The notes below the pieces were generated by a model. It saw nothing but the letters and a program-made list of their open reading frames with translations, made no database searches and was not told where the DNA came from. A stretch of 64,000 nt of DNA from Hibiscus mutabilis (Eukaryota > Streptophyta > Magnoliopsida > Malvales > Malvaceae): positions 40,116,022-40,180,021 of the forward strand of contig CM033744.1 in assembly GCA_019671005.1 (NCBI GenBank), given 5' to 3'. Positions within the stretch are counted from its first letter, which is position 1. Each line of letters opens with the position of its first letter. Shown in pieces: positions 10,901-22,184 of the stretch. The translations under genes were made by a program, and so were the position numbers.

Positions 10901-11414
10901 AGGCTAGGTCAAATTCTTTTTTTGAGGATGAACTTAAGTTGGAATTAAATTATCTTTAAAGAATATAATTCTTTATTATATTTAATTTCCTTCTAGAACT
11001 TCTCATATCTTCTTGGGATTTAATTTCTCTTTAACCTCTTTATGGAAATCAAACTCCTTTGGGATTTAGCTTTGCTCCACATCATCTTGGGCTTATCTAG
11101 TCATCAATTTCGACTACCATATCATCTTATTCCTTGTCAAAAATTGCCTTGGCAACTAGTTCGGCATCTCCTTCATGCATTGCCCTGGAAACTGGTTCCA
11201 GCCTTGTTTAGGCAAGTGCTTCTGCACACACACAAAAGCACACCAAAGCATCATTTTTTTCCACAAAAATCACCAAGTTATGTAACCAAGCTCAACGGTG
11301 GAAAAAAACATGAATTAATGCATGAATGACTAATTATGCAACTAATGTGAGCCTAAGTCTAACAATAATATGAGTAAAAAGGGTAATAAAAATAGTACTT
11401 TTGAACACTTATCA

Positions 11415-11419
11415 ATTTT
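11415..11419. repeat. Target-site duplication ATTTT, right copy
   Basis: Identical to 749-753; directly follows the CA end of the 5' LTR at 11,414. Confidence 0.85.
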
Positions 11420-12947
11420 GAGTCAAATAATGATTGTGTTATGCTATCTTGCATTACAGAATGTATGATTCAAAGAATATTATGCTTGTGAAAGTATCAT
11501 GTTTTATTAAGTATTTACAAACTTAATTGCCAAATTGAACCGGTAACTTACCTAAATATGACAGCTATTTTTTTTCTCAGATGTTTTATATATCGGTAGA
11601 AAAAATATCTGACTTTACTGTTCATCATTGTTCTGGGTATCTTTTTTTAAGTTAAAATATTGAAGACGGTAGAAAAGGATTCCAACTTTATGTTCAAATT
11701 CGGATTATAATCCATCCGACTTCAATTTTTTATTCATAAAAATGGATTTTACTGTTCAAAGTCCGAGTGTAGTCCATTCGACTTTACTTTCACTGTAGCA
11801 ATAACAATATTTTGAAAAATAATCTAGGTGGTATCATACTTCGAGAAAAAATTGACAGCTATATTGTTGTCATTTCCCCAATTGAACCGAAAAATAATAA
11901 AAAAAATGATACACAAGATTATTTACGTTTACACATGCTTGTCAAATTTAAGGGGATTGTAATTTAGTTTAAAGTTTAGGGGATATGAGTTTAGGTTGTG
12001 AGTTTTAGAATTTAAGATTTAATGTTGAGTTTATAGTTTTAGGGTTTATGGTTAGAGATTTAAATTTAAATGTTGAGTAAGTTTTTACGCATATTATGTA
12101 TTAAAATATAACCAAAAAAATACTTCTAAAACAATGCTTAACCCTACAAGGAAGGATACAGCCAATAAAGGGAAAGGAAAGTTGCTGAAAATGGATAAAA
12201 AATTGCGCATTGGGCGGCAGGATAATTGGGCCAGACTTCAAGGCTAAGAAAATCCAGAAAACTGGTTTGCACGTTAGCAGTCTGTGGACTATTAAACGCA
12301 GTCGTTTGGGCCTAAGGAGAAACTAACTATATCTCCAACTTTTATAAGGCATAAGGATAATTTTAGCGCTTAATATTTACAATTTATATAATTTCGCTTA
12401 ATATTTATAATTTACGTAATTTTGACCTTCATCTTTTTTTTAAGATGAATTTAACTTTAAATTTATATTTTTTTATTAAATTGCATATTTTTTAATTAAC
12501 ATGTTGACTAAACTATTAAAATCGCTTAATATTTTTTTTTCTCCACACGAATGTAAAATGCTAAAAGCAACGGTATTGATAAAAAAAAAAAAAAAGGTTC
12601 AGGAACTCCCCTCAAATTGCTACCGATTATATTATTTCAGTATTTTTGAGTTTTCTTTAAATTCCATAAAAGATTTATTTGATATCATTTTTGAAACACA
12701 TGTTCAAATTCTAAATGCCTAAATCACAAAGTCCTAAACCCTTCTAATTAAATTAAACACAAAATTCTTAAACTCTAAATTAAAAATTATGAAAACTTAA
12801 TTATTAGTAACAAGAGCTCGTATATTTGATTCAACGATAAACGATCTCTGCAACGTTCATAATCACGTCAAGTTTTCACTACAATCCTTACTTTGTCCGT
12901 TGATTCAAAATGATTCACGTTTTTAAAAAGAAGTTTTAATTCAAGTA
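11420..12947. other. AT-rich intergenic DNA, no gene seen
   Basis: The first part should continue the repeat at 1-753. 11,940-12,080 (plus strand TTTAGGG-like) and 12,720-12,790 (CCCTAAA-like) are degenerate telomere-type tracts. 12,140-12,340 is less AT-rich but has no recognisable domain. Confidence 0.4.
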
Positions 12948-13404
12948 TGGGTGAGCAAAACTTGACTAGAAAAAACTAAAATTATTCGACTTGACGCGAA
13001 AAAATCTGACTCGTTTTGACTGGACTCGACTCAAAAAAATTCAAATAAAGTTTGAGTTATAAAATAGAAATTTGAATAACTCAAAATTTTTAGTAATTAG
13101 GTTATCAGTTTTCAAGTTCGAGTCGAGTCTCTCAATTTTGCATTATATATTATGTATATAACATGTGAAAATATTAAGAAATATATATATATATATGCAT
13201 ATCGTACATAGATATAGAAAGTCATTTAAATTGTAATCAATATGAATTACAATATAACAAATAATTACAATTAAATTTGTATAGAAACTCGAAAACTCGA
13301 TTCGATTTAAAAAAATTAAATAAAGTTTGAATCGTAAAATATGATTTATAAACTCGAATAACTCAAATTTTTTTTGACTCGACTCGATCGAACTCTCAGC
13401 CCTA
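12948..13404. mobile_element. hAT-type MITE, degenerate
   Basis: Ends read TGGGTGAGC... and ...CTCAGCCCTA, an imperfect inverted pair of the GGGTGAG type, with repeated CTCGACTCGA words inside both ends. Flanks TTCAAGTA and GTCAAGTG match at 6 of 8 positions, in line with an old 8-bp duplication. A related fragment lies at about 29,130-29,400. Confidence 0.5.
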
Positions 13405-15017
13405 GAGTCAAGTGATTATTGTTCTAAAGAGAAGATTTGATTCAAATGGATTTCTTTCCACATTTGTTTTTTTTTTCTTTTAATTTTAATTGTTTTTAAA
13501 TATTTTATTTTAAATTTTAATTGTTTTATTTTTATATTAAAATAAAATTATAATACACGTGTAAACACGTGATAGGTTAGATGTCATGGCATTTAAAATG
13601 TATTGTCATATGTATGTGTCATGTCATCGCTGATCAAATTTTAACGGTCTAATCAACGTGTTAGTTAAAACTGTTCAATTTAACGATTAAAAGTTAAATT
13701 TATCCTAAAAAAAAAGATAAAACTCAAAATGACAGAAATTATAAATATTAAAAGCTAAAATTATCCTTATACCCTTTTATAAGAAAGAATCCTACCTTTG
13801 TTTAGAGCAATTATAGATAGGAGCATTAAATTTACTAATATAAATGCACAATAATTATTTGCAATTATACAATATTCAAATATATGGATTGGGTTAATCA
13901 AGGTGTATCGAAAAGAAACAACGTTTTATTTCTGATTGACATTAAATTTCAGATTCGATCCCAAATAATTTCTCACCTAAATTTTTCTAAGTGATTTATT
14001 GAAGCAATGTGGGGGTAGGGTATCAAAGTATTGTGCCTTTGCCTACCATAAGAAAGACAAATAGTTAGGAAATTATGGGATTTTTAATGGACAAATATCC
14101 CTTTTCTAAACTAAAGTAAAAGCTCACTCTACTTCTCTAGAACCTATAAATAACAATAATGTCAGTTTTAGAAACCTAATTAAGTTAGTCCACATAATAT
14201 CCATTGGACTACGTAAAATAGATTAAAATATCTCTCAATAAACGCTGTACTACGCATTGAAAGCGTAATAATTAACATTTTTTATAAAATAATAATTAAC
14301 ATGTTATTGTTAAATCATGTCAACATTATGCATAATAATAATAATAATAATAATTAATAATTGTGTGTTATTTACTACCATGAAAAAGTTTATCCTAAAT
14401 TGATTTGATACGATTAAGATTAATTAGGCTTCAACGATTAAAATAACTACGAACAAATATGTGTAGATACTTAAACAATTAATTTATAATTTATGATGAG
14501 CCGGTTAGAGACTAAATTTAGAAATCAAAATTAGGCTTCAGAATATTGAGTATTTCAGAAGAAATACTTGTGATAATTTAGAAATCAGAATTTCAAAACA
14601 TATATTTTTATTTATCGTTGAACTTATGCATGCTTTCGCATTTAATTCAGTCTCCTTAATGATTTGATATGATTCTAAATTTTCAATTTTATATCAACTT
14701 TATTTCGATTCCAACACTTACGAGTCAATTAGTTAACTATATCGAAATTTCATACCTTATTTGAATTACAATCATATTTAATTTTAATACATAAATGTTC
14801 TTTGCCTAATCGACGGTAAAACTAATTTTGTGTTGGTTATCGACCGCCGGCGATTCATATTTCTTTTTTTTATTGTTTGTTATATTTTTTCTTCGCATAT
14901 GTTGTTGCGCTTTTCTTTATCTGTATAACATATTTTCTTTGCCTTTATGACACGTCTTTGCCTTATGGCACGTTTCTATGGTTATATTGCAGGTTTTTGG
15001 TGCTCGTACGGTGGCCT
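13405..15017. other. AT-rich intergenic DNA
   Basis: No coding sequence or clear transposon end was found. An (ATA)n microsatellite lies at about 14,331-14,354. Confidence 0.4.
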
Positions 15018-15025
15018 TCACAGAG

Positions 15026-15939
15026 TAAGGATGACATATGGGTATAGTTTCGTGGATTTCACACCGCACCCGCCCCAGTTGGGGTGGGGATGGGTATGAG
15101 TTTGGTGGGTAGTGGACGGGTGTGGATGTAAAAAGTGATACTCGTCGTGGGTAGTGGGTAGGTGATGGGTTTGAGACATTACCCGCACCGTATCCGCCCG
15201 CCCACTAACTACCCACCATATGAATTTAGGACCATTTATGTTTGTAGACTTTGGTTATGCATTTTATTATGGTATTTTATGTACTAAGATATTGGTTTGT
15301 TTTAAAATCTACGTTAATCCTTAAGTTTGTAGACTTTGAACTCAATTAATTTAGTTTGAAAAAAATGATAGTTTATAATCGAGCTTGTATTCATTGTTTA
15401 AGAACGAGCTTGAATTAATCAGGTTGTAATTTTGTAATATGTGTGGTTAAGTAGAATTTATACAAGCGTAAATATGCTTTAGTTAAGTTAGCTATAGTTA
15501 ATTAGTTAGCTGTAGTTAAGTAGGATTTATACCGGTAAAAATATGCTTTAGTTAAGTTAGCGATCGTTAGTTAGATAGTTGTAGTTAAATTTGTATTGGT
15601 GTAAATGTAATATATATATATATATATACACTTATATATATACACTTGATCAATCAATAAAGTATGCAAAGTTGTACTATTCTTTACAAAAGTAAGTGGT
15701 TTTTTTTTACATAATTCGATATTAGTGGTTGCTTGTAGGTGAATACGGGTTGAATGATGGATGTTCAGTTGGGTAGTGGGTGTGGGGATGGATTTGAGAA
15801 TGTACCCACGTGGGCGGGTGTTGATTTAAAAATTGTACCCGCCGTGGGTGGTGGGCAGGTGGTGGATATGAAAATTTTAGATGGGTATGGGGATGGGGGA
15901 TGGGGTATCCGCACTCGCCCCGCCCGTTTGCCTTCCATA
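15026..15939. mobile_element. hAT-type MITE with G-rich subterminal repeats
   Basis: 914 bp flanked by a perfect 8-bp duplication TCACAGAG (15,018-15,025 and 15,940-15,947). The ends TAAGGATGACATATGGG and the complement TATGGAAGGCAAACGGG form imperfect terminal inverted repeats. Both subterminal regions carry GGGTAGTGGGT-type words, the usual hAT transposase-binding layout. The middle (15,230-15,700) is AT-rich with a (TA)n run and no coding potential. Confidence 0.75.
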
Positions 15940-15947
15940 TCACAGAG

Positions 15948-16548
15948 TTTGTTTTTTATTCGTGTTTGTTGGTGGTCACGTAAAGTTTGATCCCCTTTTG
16001 AGTTGTTTGTCGATGTAATTTATAGCGAATTGTCGTTTTTGAGAATATGCATAAAAGATGGTTGTTGTCAATTTTGGGAATTTCATCTAATCGTGTTTTG
16101 ATAACTCCCCAAAGATTATTCCTACAATGGACGGTAGAGATTTTTTTGGTGCAAATAAAAAAAATTTTAATCTGACTGGTGCAACACTTATCTTTTATTT
16201 TTAAATTTACTGTTTTCTTTTTTATTATTTTTTATGTTCTAGAAACTTATAAATTATCTTATATTTTTGTTTATCAATAAAACTATGTGGTTAATATATA
16301 AAACAATTAATACATAAATAAATTACATTTCATATTGTTTTTTTTAATTGTTATTGGTGCTGACTAGTTCTGCAAAACATTACTGCTTTAAAGAGGGTCA
16401 AGCTTTCAGGAAAACCTATAAAACGTAGGGGGGGGGGGTCTTTACTTCGACTTGAACTGTAGGAATGCGGGCCCTTTAGAAAAGTCCTAAAGCATTGCTT
16501 GCGGTCTAGGCCCCACTTCCACTCTAAAAATAAGGTTTAAATATTATA
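15948..16548. other. Intergenic DNA between MITE and Copia LTR
   Basis: No gene seen. Contains a ten-G run near 16,428-16,438. The sequence either side of the 15.0-15.9 kb MITE reads on smoothly once the MITE is removed, but belongs to no family I recognise. Confidence 0.35.
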
Positions 16549-17482
16549 TGTTACGAATATTTATTTATAATGAATATTCATTAGGGATGGCAATGGGCAG
16601 AATCTGGACTGGATCTCTAGATCCAGATCTAGACCCGTTTCTACATCATAGATCGAGACCCGCCCCGGATCTGCGGGTTTAAAAATTTAGGACTCAAATC
16701 CAACGGATTTCACAGATCCAGGTTCAAAACGGGTCTATTAAAAAAGATCATTCAACGTAATAAAATTATCATTGACTAATTTCACGTCACATCTCCAATG
16801 GAGGAAAGATTAATTTTAATACAATTAGTAACAAAATAAAAAAATAATAAACTAAAGTCTCAAAACAAATTCCAACACAATTACACAAATATCTTTTGAA
16901 TAACATAAACATTAAAAAATGTAGATCATGAATTCCATTGTCGCAAGCCGAGTACCGACTTCTACCTCTTAGAATGCTAGTCTTCATCACTACTTAAATC
17001 ATCAACATCCTAAAACAAACAACAACCAACCAAAGAGAAATTTTTGTTTAATGAAAATAATATTTGTGAAATTTAAATATTAATATTAAGGTGGGTTTTT
17101 CTATAAACGGGTAAACGGGTCCAGGTCTGGATCTTAGTGTCAGATCCGGACCCAGATCCGTACTTTAATTAGAGGATCCAGATCCGGCCCAGATCTGTTG
17201 GGTCTAAAATTTTAGTATCCAGACCCTATAAAATAAATTTAGATCTATGGATTCGGGTCGGGTCTAAGATCCATTGCCATCCCTAATATTCATGTATTAA
17301 ATGTGACTTTAATGTACTTTATTATTAGGGTTTAATGCCCATTGACATTAGGGTTTTTCCCTTGTGCCTATAAATATATATGTTAGAGAAAGCATTTATA
17401 CTACACTACTTTGAGAATAATACAAGTATCCCTCTTTCTCTTATCTCTTTATTCTTATTCTTGTTCTTCTTTATTTTATTCA
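16549..17482 (+). repeat. Copia 5' LTR carrying a nested MITE
   Basis: Starts about TGTTACGAATATTTATTTA and ends about TTTATTCA. Without the 704-bp MITE and one 8-bp duplication it would be only about 222 bp, which suits Ale/Retrofit LTRs. The left limit rests on the TG dinucleotide and sequence character only. Confidence 0.5.
16582..17285. mobile_element. hAT-type MITE with perfect 8-bp target duplication
   Basis: Terminal inverted repeats TAGGGATGGCAATGG (16,582-16,596) and CCATTGCCATCCCTA (17,271-17,285) are perfect over 15 bp. Target duplication ATATTCAT at 16,574-16,581 and 17,286-17,293 is perfect. Subterminal repeats of GATCCAGATCT and GGGTCTAGATC type occur at both ends. The core has no transposase. 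It sits in the Copia LTR, so it is younger than that element. Confidence 0.9.
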
Positions 17483-18754
17483 CAACACGTTATCAGCACG
17501 ATTCTCTACAAAATTCTTTCTAATATGAAGACAACCCTAAAACTTATCGTCCTCCGTCTAATATCAAAGATTATCTTATCTTTCGCCGCAAATATATGTG
17601 TCATTGATAAGAAATATTTAGCCGCAACAAATAGCAGGTATGCAAGCATTAACGTGTGTGCCATTGCACTATCTTTCACCATGAATGTTTGTGTCTTTGG
17701 CACATCCGGTACGTCTTCTATTATTTATATTTATTTTATACCAAAATCAAAATTAGTTTTGGGATAAAAAAGTTATTTATTTGTTAATTTTGTGGTTATT
17801 TATTACTTAATGTTTATTTAATGATAATTTGTGTGTTTAACTATTTTTTAGTTTTACATGGTTTAAATGGTTTTAAAATAGACATGACATAAAAAGATTA
17901 TGAGAAGCTTATTGGTCATTTGCTATGTCTCCATTGTCCTTGGGAGGAAAATCAATATCGGTAAACTCTATTTTATTTTTAATCTATTCAGTTGAGTTTT
18001 TACATACTTCTATAAATTCAATTATGAGATTATTCAATGCTACGTGTTTATATTGATTACTAATGGGATTTGATGTTTATATCAGTTGTTTCAGTATTTT
18101 TACCACGAAAGCAAGGTTGCTTCAGTGTTTCAATGTTCTTAATATGTTTGTTCGATTAGTTTTGTTCCGTTCCCTCATGTTTTATTACAAAAAGTGTTGT
18201 TAATTTAACACCTAAATCATGTTATGTATTTGAACACATGGTTTAACATATATGTTCTTTGTTCTGTTGGTCTAATCAAAGTATAATGGTTGGACATCCT
18301 GTTCTACGAGGCTATTGGTCTCAAAGGAGGTTTCTAAAGGACCTTGTGAACTGGTTTAACAATGTCGTGTACGAGGATTAAATCTTATTTGCTCAAAGCA
18401 ATAATTCTTATGCTTCGAAAAACTCAACGATAGACTTCTCCCAAGTTCAAGTTACGAAAATTCGTCTTGATCCAAAAAATTTGTGGAAGGAATTCCCTGA
18501 AGTGAATGCAAGCATGATGTTTATTCCATGCGATTATTTGATAAGTTCCATTCCCTAAAGTGAATGCAAACATGATAATTCATTATATGGTTAGTGGATA
18601 AAACTAAGTTATGTGAATGTTTCAAATTAAATTGAAATTTTGTGGTTGGAGTATCACTTATGAGGATATGTTAGAAAAAATACTTCACTTTTCATGCAAA
18701 TAATGTCGTCCTGCAGACAAAATATAGTGAAAAAGATTTTAGAAAGCCCACTGG

Positions 18755-19140
18755 CTCCACTCTATTCCGTGAAGTGAATATGATATTATATAACAGAAAA
18801 ATAAAAGCCACAATATTAATTATGAGTATGGTTGATGCCATTGGAATAGACGTGATAATCAATTTAAGAATGTTTATACCCACAAGAAGTACGGCTATAA
18901 GGATGCCAAGAGTGATAAAGATCATTCTAAGAAAGTGAAATCCTTTTATTACCAATGTGATGCTATAAACCATTGGGCTCGTACTTGTCGTATGTTGAAA
19001 CATCAACAATCACTGAATGATAAAGAAAATAAAATAGAAGCAATTTTTGTTTTTGAAAATGATGAAGATGATATTGGTCCAACTTATTTGGATGTTGTTG
19101 ACTTGCTTATAACCCTTGAAGGGAATAAATCATCTTCTAA
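18755..19140 (+). pseudogene. Copia gag C-terminus with damaged zinc knuckle
   Basis: Translation gives YYQCDAINHWARTCRMLKH and then TYLDVVDLLITLEG, which correspond to the CX2CX4HX4C knuckle and the following acidic box of Ale/Retrofit gag. The first Cys is a Tyr codon (TAT), so the knuckle is incomplete. The rest of gag upstream (about 18,270-18,750) is only recognisable in scraps. Confidence 0.65.
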
Positions 19141-19447
19141 TTATTCTCATAATCTTAAAGATAATTATTTTTTCTTAATCTACTTTGCTTTATGTTTATT
19201 TACTTTACAATTAATTATGTACGCTTTATTTATATATTATGGCATTTATTTATTTTATTTAACATGATTACTTATCAAATACAATCTATAGTGACGATTT
19301 ATGCTTAGTAGAAGCATAAGAAATATTTTTCCATTTAAATGCAAGGAAAAAATGTGAGTACTATATCTCAAAGTACTGAAAATATTGATGCTCCAGAAGA
19401 GCAATAAGTTCTTGAGAGAAAGCACGTTATAAAAAGTGCATAATTGT

Positions 19448-19519
19448 AAATATTATAGTAATTACCCTAATGGTGATAATATCAAATATTATAGTAATTA
19501 CCCTAATGGTGATAATATT
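19448..19519 (+). repeat. 36-bp tandem duplication in the Copia remnant
   Basis: Two adjacent units of AAATATTATAGTAATTACCC + TAATGGTGATAATATC, near-identical, so a duplication more recent than the general decay of the element. Encodes KYYSNYPNGDNI twice in one frame. Confidence 0.85.
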
Positions 19520-19859
19520 GTCACCATCAGAAGTAAAAATTTTAAGAGAACAATAAGAGTTCTCGGAATAATTCTTCGGGAATTATGGATAACATATGTT
19601 ATCAATTGGAATATGAAATAAGCTAATGTGAATATAAGTTATGGTAGCCAAAAAGTGAGTTGAAAGCTCCAGAAGAGCTATATATTGCTACAAAAAGAAT
19701 AATTTTCATTGAAAGCTCCAAAAGAGCTAAATATATTCCTATTCAAAGGAACGGTTTTTGGTGGATAATGTATTATCAAGTTTCAAAGAAACTTCTATTT
19801 CAAAATTTGTACCACACACATACAAGTAAGATTGAATCATATGTTATGAAAAACTAAAA

Positions 19860-21060
19860 ATTTACAAATTCAGAGATATTTATACACATATATAGTTGGC
19901 ATGATTGGTTAGACCATCCTGATCAATAATGATGCAAAAATTATTGAGATTTGTATGCACATTTATTAAAAGAACCTGAAGTTTTTATGGTGCTTGTTCT
20001 CAAAGGAATTGATTAAATTCCACTTACTAAAAGAACACAAAGTTCTTGTGTTGTTTGTTCTCAAGGAAAATAATTAAGATCCCACTTATCAAAGGAACTT
20101 GAAGTTCTTGTACTAAAGTTGAGACTGCATGTCTTGCATATCTGAATGAAATATAGGCATATATATATATCCACAAATATGAATTTTTTTTATATGATTT
20201 TAGTATATGCATCTACATATGTATTATCAACTTACAACCAAAAGTTTGTGAGATTAATTGAAAAAATATTCAGATTATGCAATTAAGACTTTTCATCTTG
20301 CAAAAGCTAGTGGGTTTATATTTTAGGTTATATCAGTTGAAATAATTGTTACAAAGCCTATTGATTATGAACAAAACAGTTTAGCAAAATTTTGATTGGA
20401 TGCCTCCTCTTTAATAGCTAAACTATGAGAACAAACCATTTATTATCTACATGGTATCTCACATATAGCGGCACTTATACGCATCAAGCCAACGAGTTGT
20501 AATAAACTCTACATTATGATTGGTTTTTTGTCAGAAGCCATACATTTCCCATTTTTAGAATTTTTGAATGTGCGATATATAATTGAATTACTCTACCACA
20601 ACGCACAAAATGGGTAAATAAAGAGGGTTGAGAATATATATTGAGTATGAGTCTTTTTTATATTTAAATTCTTAAATATTAATTGGAGAATCATTTATGA
20701 CATACTTTTTCTCAACATCAGGGGGAGATAATAATTAGCTGGATAAATGAAAATGAATTATCATTATCTAGATCCTCGTATATGAACCAAAAGTTCATAA
20801 GATAATTCATGTTATTACATGTCAACTGCCAAGCATATTTACTGACCTAATGAGAGTAATCGAGTCTCATATACCAGCTAAATGCTCTAAATTTGAATTA
20901 CATGTTAGAGCGAATGGATGTAAATCTTGCCTGAAGCATGATGGTTGAAACTGGTTCCAATGATCAAAATTATTGTAAATAGAAAATAGTATGAGATGGT
21001 CATATATTGGAGGCGGGTGACCCTGAAAAGACCTAAGACATAACTATTAATAAAACTCTA
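19860..21060 (+). pseudogene. Copia pre-integrase and integrase remnant
   Basis: Recognisable pieces in order: SWHDWLDHPDQ (gag-pre-integrase WHDRLGHP motif), the ALIRIKPTS-like region near 20,470, PPQRTKMG-like at about 20,600, then QLP.IFTDLMRVIESHIPA near 20,850, all typical of the integrase-to-RT stretch of Ale/Retrofit elements. Nearly every piece is in a different frame. Confidence 0.6.
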
Positions 21061-21900
21061 GAAGAGTTTCAGGTACCTGAAATAAAGATTGAAAAGATAT
21101 CTTGATAAGTTATATCACTACGAGAAAAGAATAGAACCAAAATAGAAAAAGTTGTCGACAATAATTTTACATAGAATATTTCTATAGAAGAAAAAGAAAA
21201 AAAAGAGGATCTTGTATCCATAGATATTGAAATCATTGGCCAATAAAAACGTTTTGAACTTTGCAAAAGTGAATTTTTTGGACCAATAGTCCAAACACCT
21301 AAAGGTGTAATATAAGTGAGATACAAATAAATAGTCTTGAGATATAAATACGACTTGAATTATGATTTATGAAGAATTTTAATTACTTCATGATGGATGC
21401 AATCATTTTGGCAGTTATGAAATATTTTATATGCGTCTAATTGTTTTGTGTATCCCTGTATAAAGTTATCCTTGAAGGATTTAAAATGCTAGAAGCATTT
21501 GGAAGTTTCTAAGGAAATTTATTTAGATATGTCCCCTTGAATATTTAGATTTTGGCACATTTGATATAATCGCCTTAATGGGGAAATACTATAAGAATGA
21601 TCATATTTCCTTATGAATTTTATAAAGGAATTTAGATCAAGATTCATTATGATAATTAAATATCATTAGAACTCTTGAAGAGCTTCAAATTGGAAACTCA
21701 TTAATAGCTTTCAAAGCATTTGATTATTTAACGAAAATATTTGAGAAAAAAAATCTTGAGATCAAGTTTTATCTCGACCTGAAGATCGAGCATTTAAATG
21801 TCTCATTGTCTATGAATGAACATAAATTGAAAGAATCTTAAAGAAGATTCAATATGGATAAAGCATATCTATTGAGTATCCTTGTGATTGCAAGATTATT
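21061..21900 (+). pseudogene. Copia reverse transcriptase remnant
   Basis: Fragments such as FFGPIVQTPKGV (21,275-21,310), LEGFKMLEAF (21,470-21,500) and FYLDLKIEHL-like sequence (about 21,765-21,795) mark successive parts of a Copia RT. The YVDD box is not visible. Frameshifts and stops throughout. Confidence 0.5.
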
Positions 21901-22184
21901 GGGTGAGAATAAATTTATATTCGAAAGAAAGATAAATAAATCATTGGTATGAAAGCATCATATATTAGTTGGTGCTACAAAGATCATAACTTTAGATCTT
22001 CAAACATTAGTCGACGTCTCCTTAAACCTTGTAGAAATAATTGTTATGCACGAGGTAAGCTAAAATACATTTGGCTAAGGACATGGAACAAACATATGCA
22101 GAAGGTATGTGATTTTTATAAGTCCATGCTTCAATGACTATGCAAAAATACGTTGTAAAATTAAACTTATAAAACAATTCACCT

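Larger units (their letters stand above)
754..11414 (-). mobile_element. Athila-type Ty3/gypsy retrotransposon, complete length, inactivated
   Basis: A 10.66-kb element with two LTRs (754-2401 and 9725-11,414, TG...CA), perfect ATTTT target duplications, a tRNA-Asp primer site at 9701-9718 and gag-pol on the minus strand. Domain order is gag with zinc knuckle, aspartic protease, reverse transcriptase, RNase H, repeat spacer, integrase, then about 1.3 kb without a recognisable env. The FMDDFS box in RT, the VWGIDFMGPFP integrase start and the tRNA-Asp primer together place it in the Athila lineage. In-frame stops in gag, pol and integrase mean this copy cannot make a full polyprotein. The two LTRs differ by about 14 substitutions in their first 250 aligned bases (counted by eye), so the insertion is not recent. 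Confidence 0.92.
9725..11414 (-). repeat. Athila 5' LTR
   Basis: 1690 bp, TG...CA, matches the 754-2401 LTR. Differences include a 33-bp tandem duplication at about 10,428-10,493 (TAATAAAGACCATGMTCATT core), one extra TTGCCTGGGCAA unit near 10,184 or 10,211 and an extra ATCTTGGGCTTATCTAG near 11,083. It is the promoter-bearing copy because transcription runs towards lower coordinates. Confidence 0.9.
16549..22140 (+). mobile_element. Decayed Ty1/copia element, Ale/Retrofit type
   Basis: A 5' LTR (about 16,549-17,482 including a nested MITE) with promoter-like CCTATAAATATATATG at about 17,368, followed by AACACGTTATCAGCACGA, the sequence usually found at the LTR/leader junction of this group. 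Gag knuckle, pre-integrase, integrase and RT remnants follow in the normal order on the plus strand, all broken by frequent frameshifts and stops. No 3' LTR is seen; the element seems cut off where the next repeat begins near 22.15 kb. Right limit is approximate. Confidence 0.75.

Noticed and set aside
10678..10959. 93-codon ORF in the Athila 5' LTR, with a matching 74-codon ORF in the 3' LTR
   Set aside because: It runs against the direction of the element, lies in the LTR and has no domain; similarity between the two is LTR identity.
15722..15990. Overlapping ORFs on both strands in the G-rich MITE end
   Set aside because: Pro/His- and Gly-rich products of subterminal repeats; no domain.
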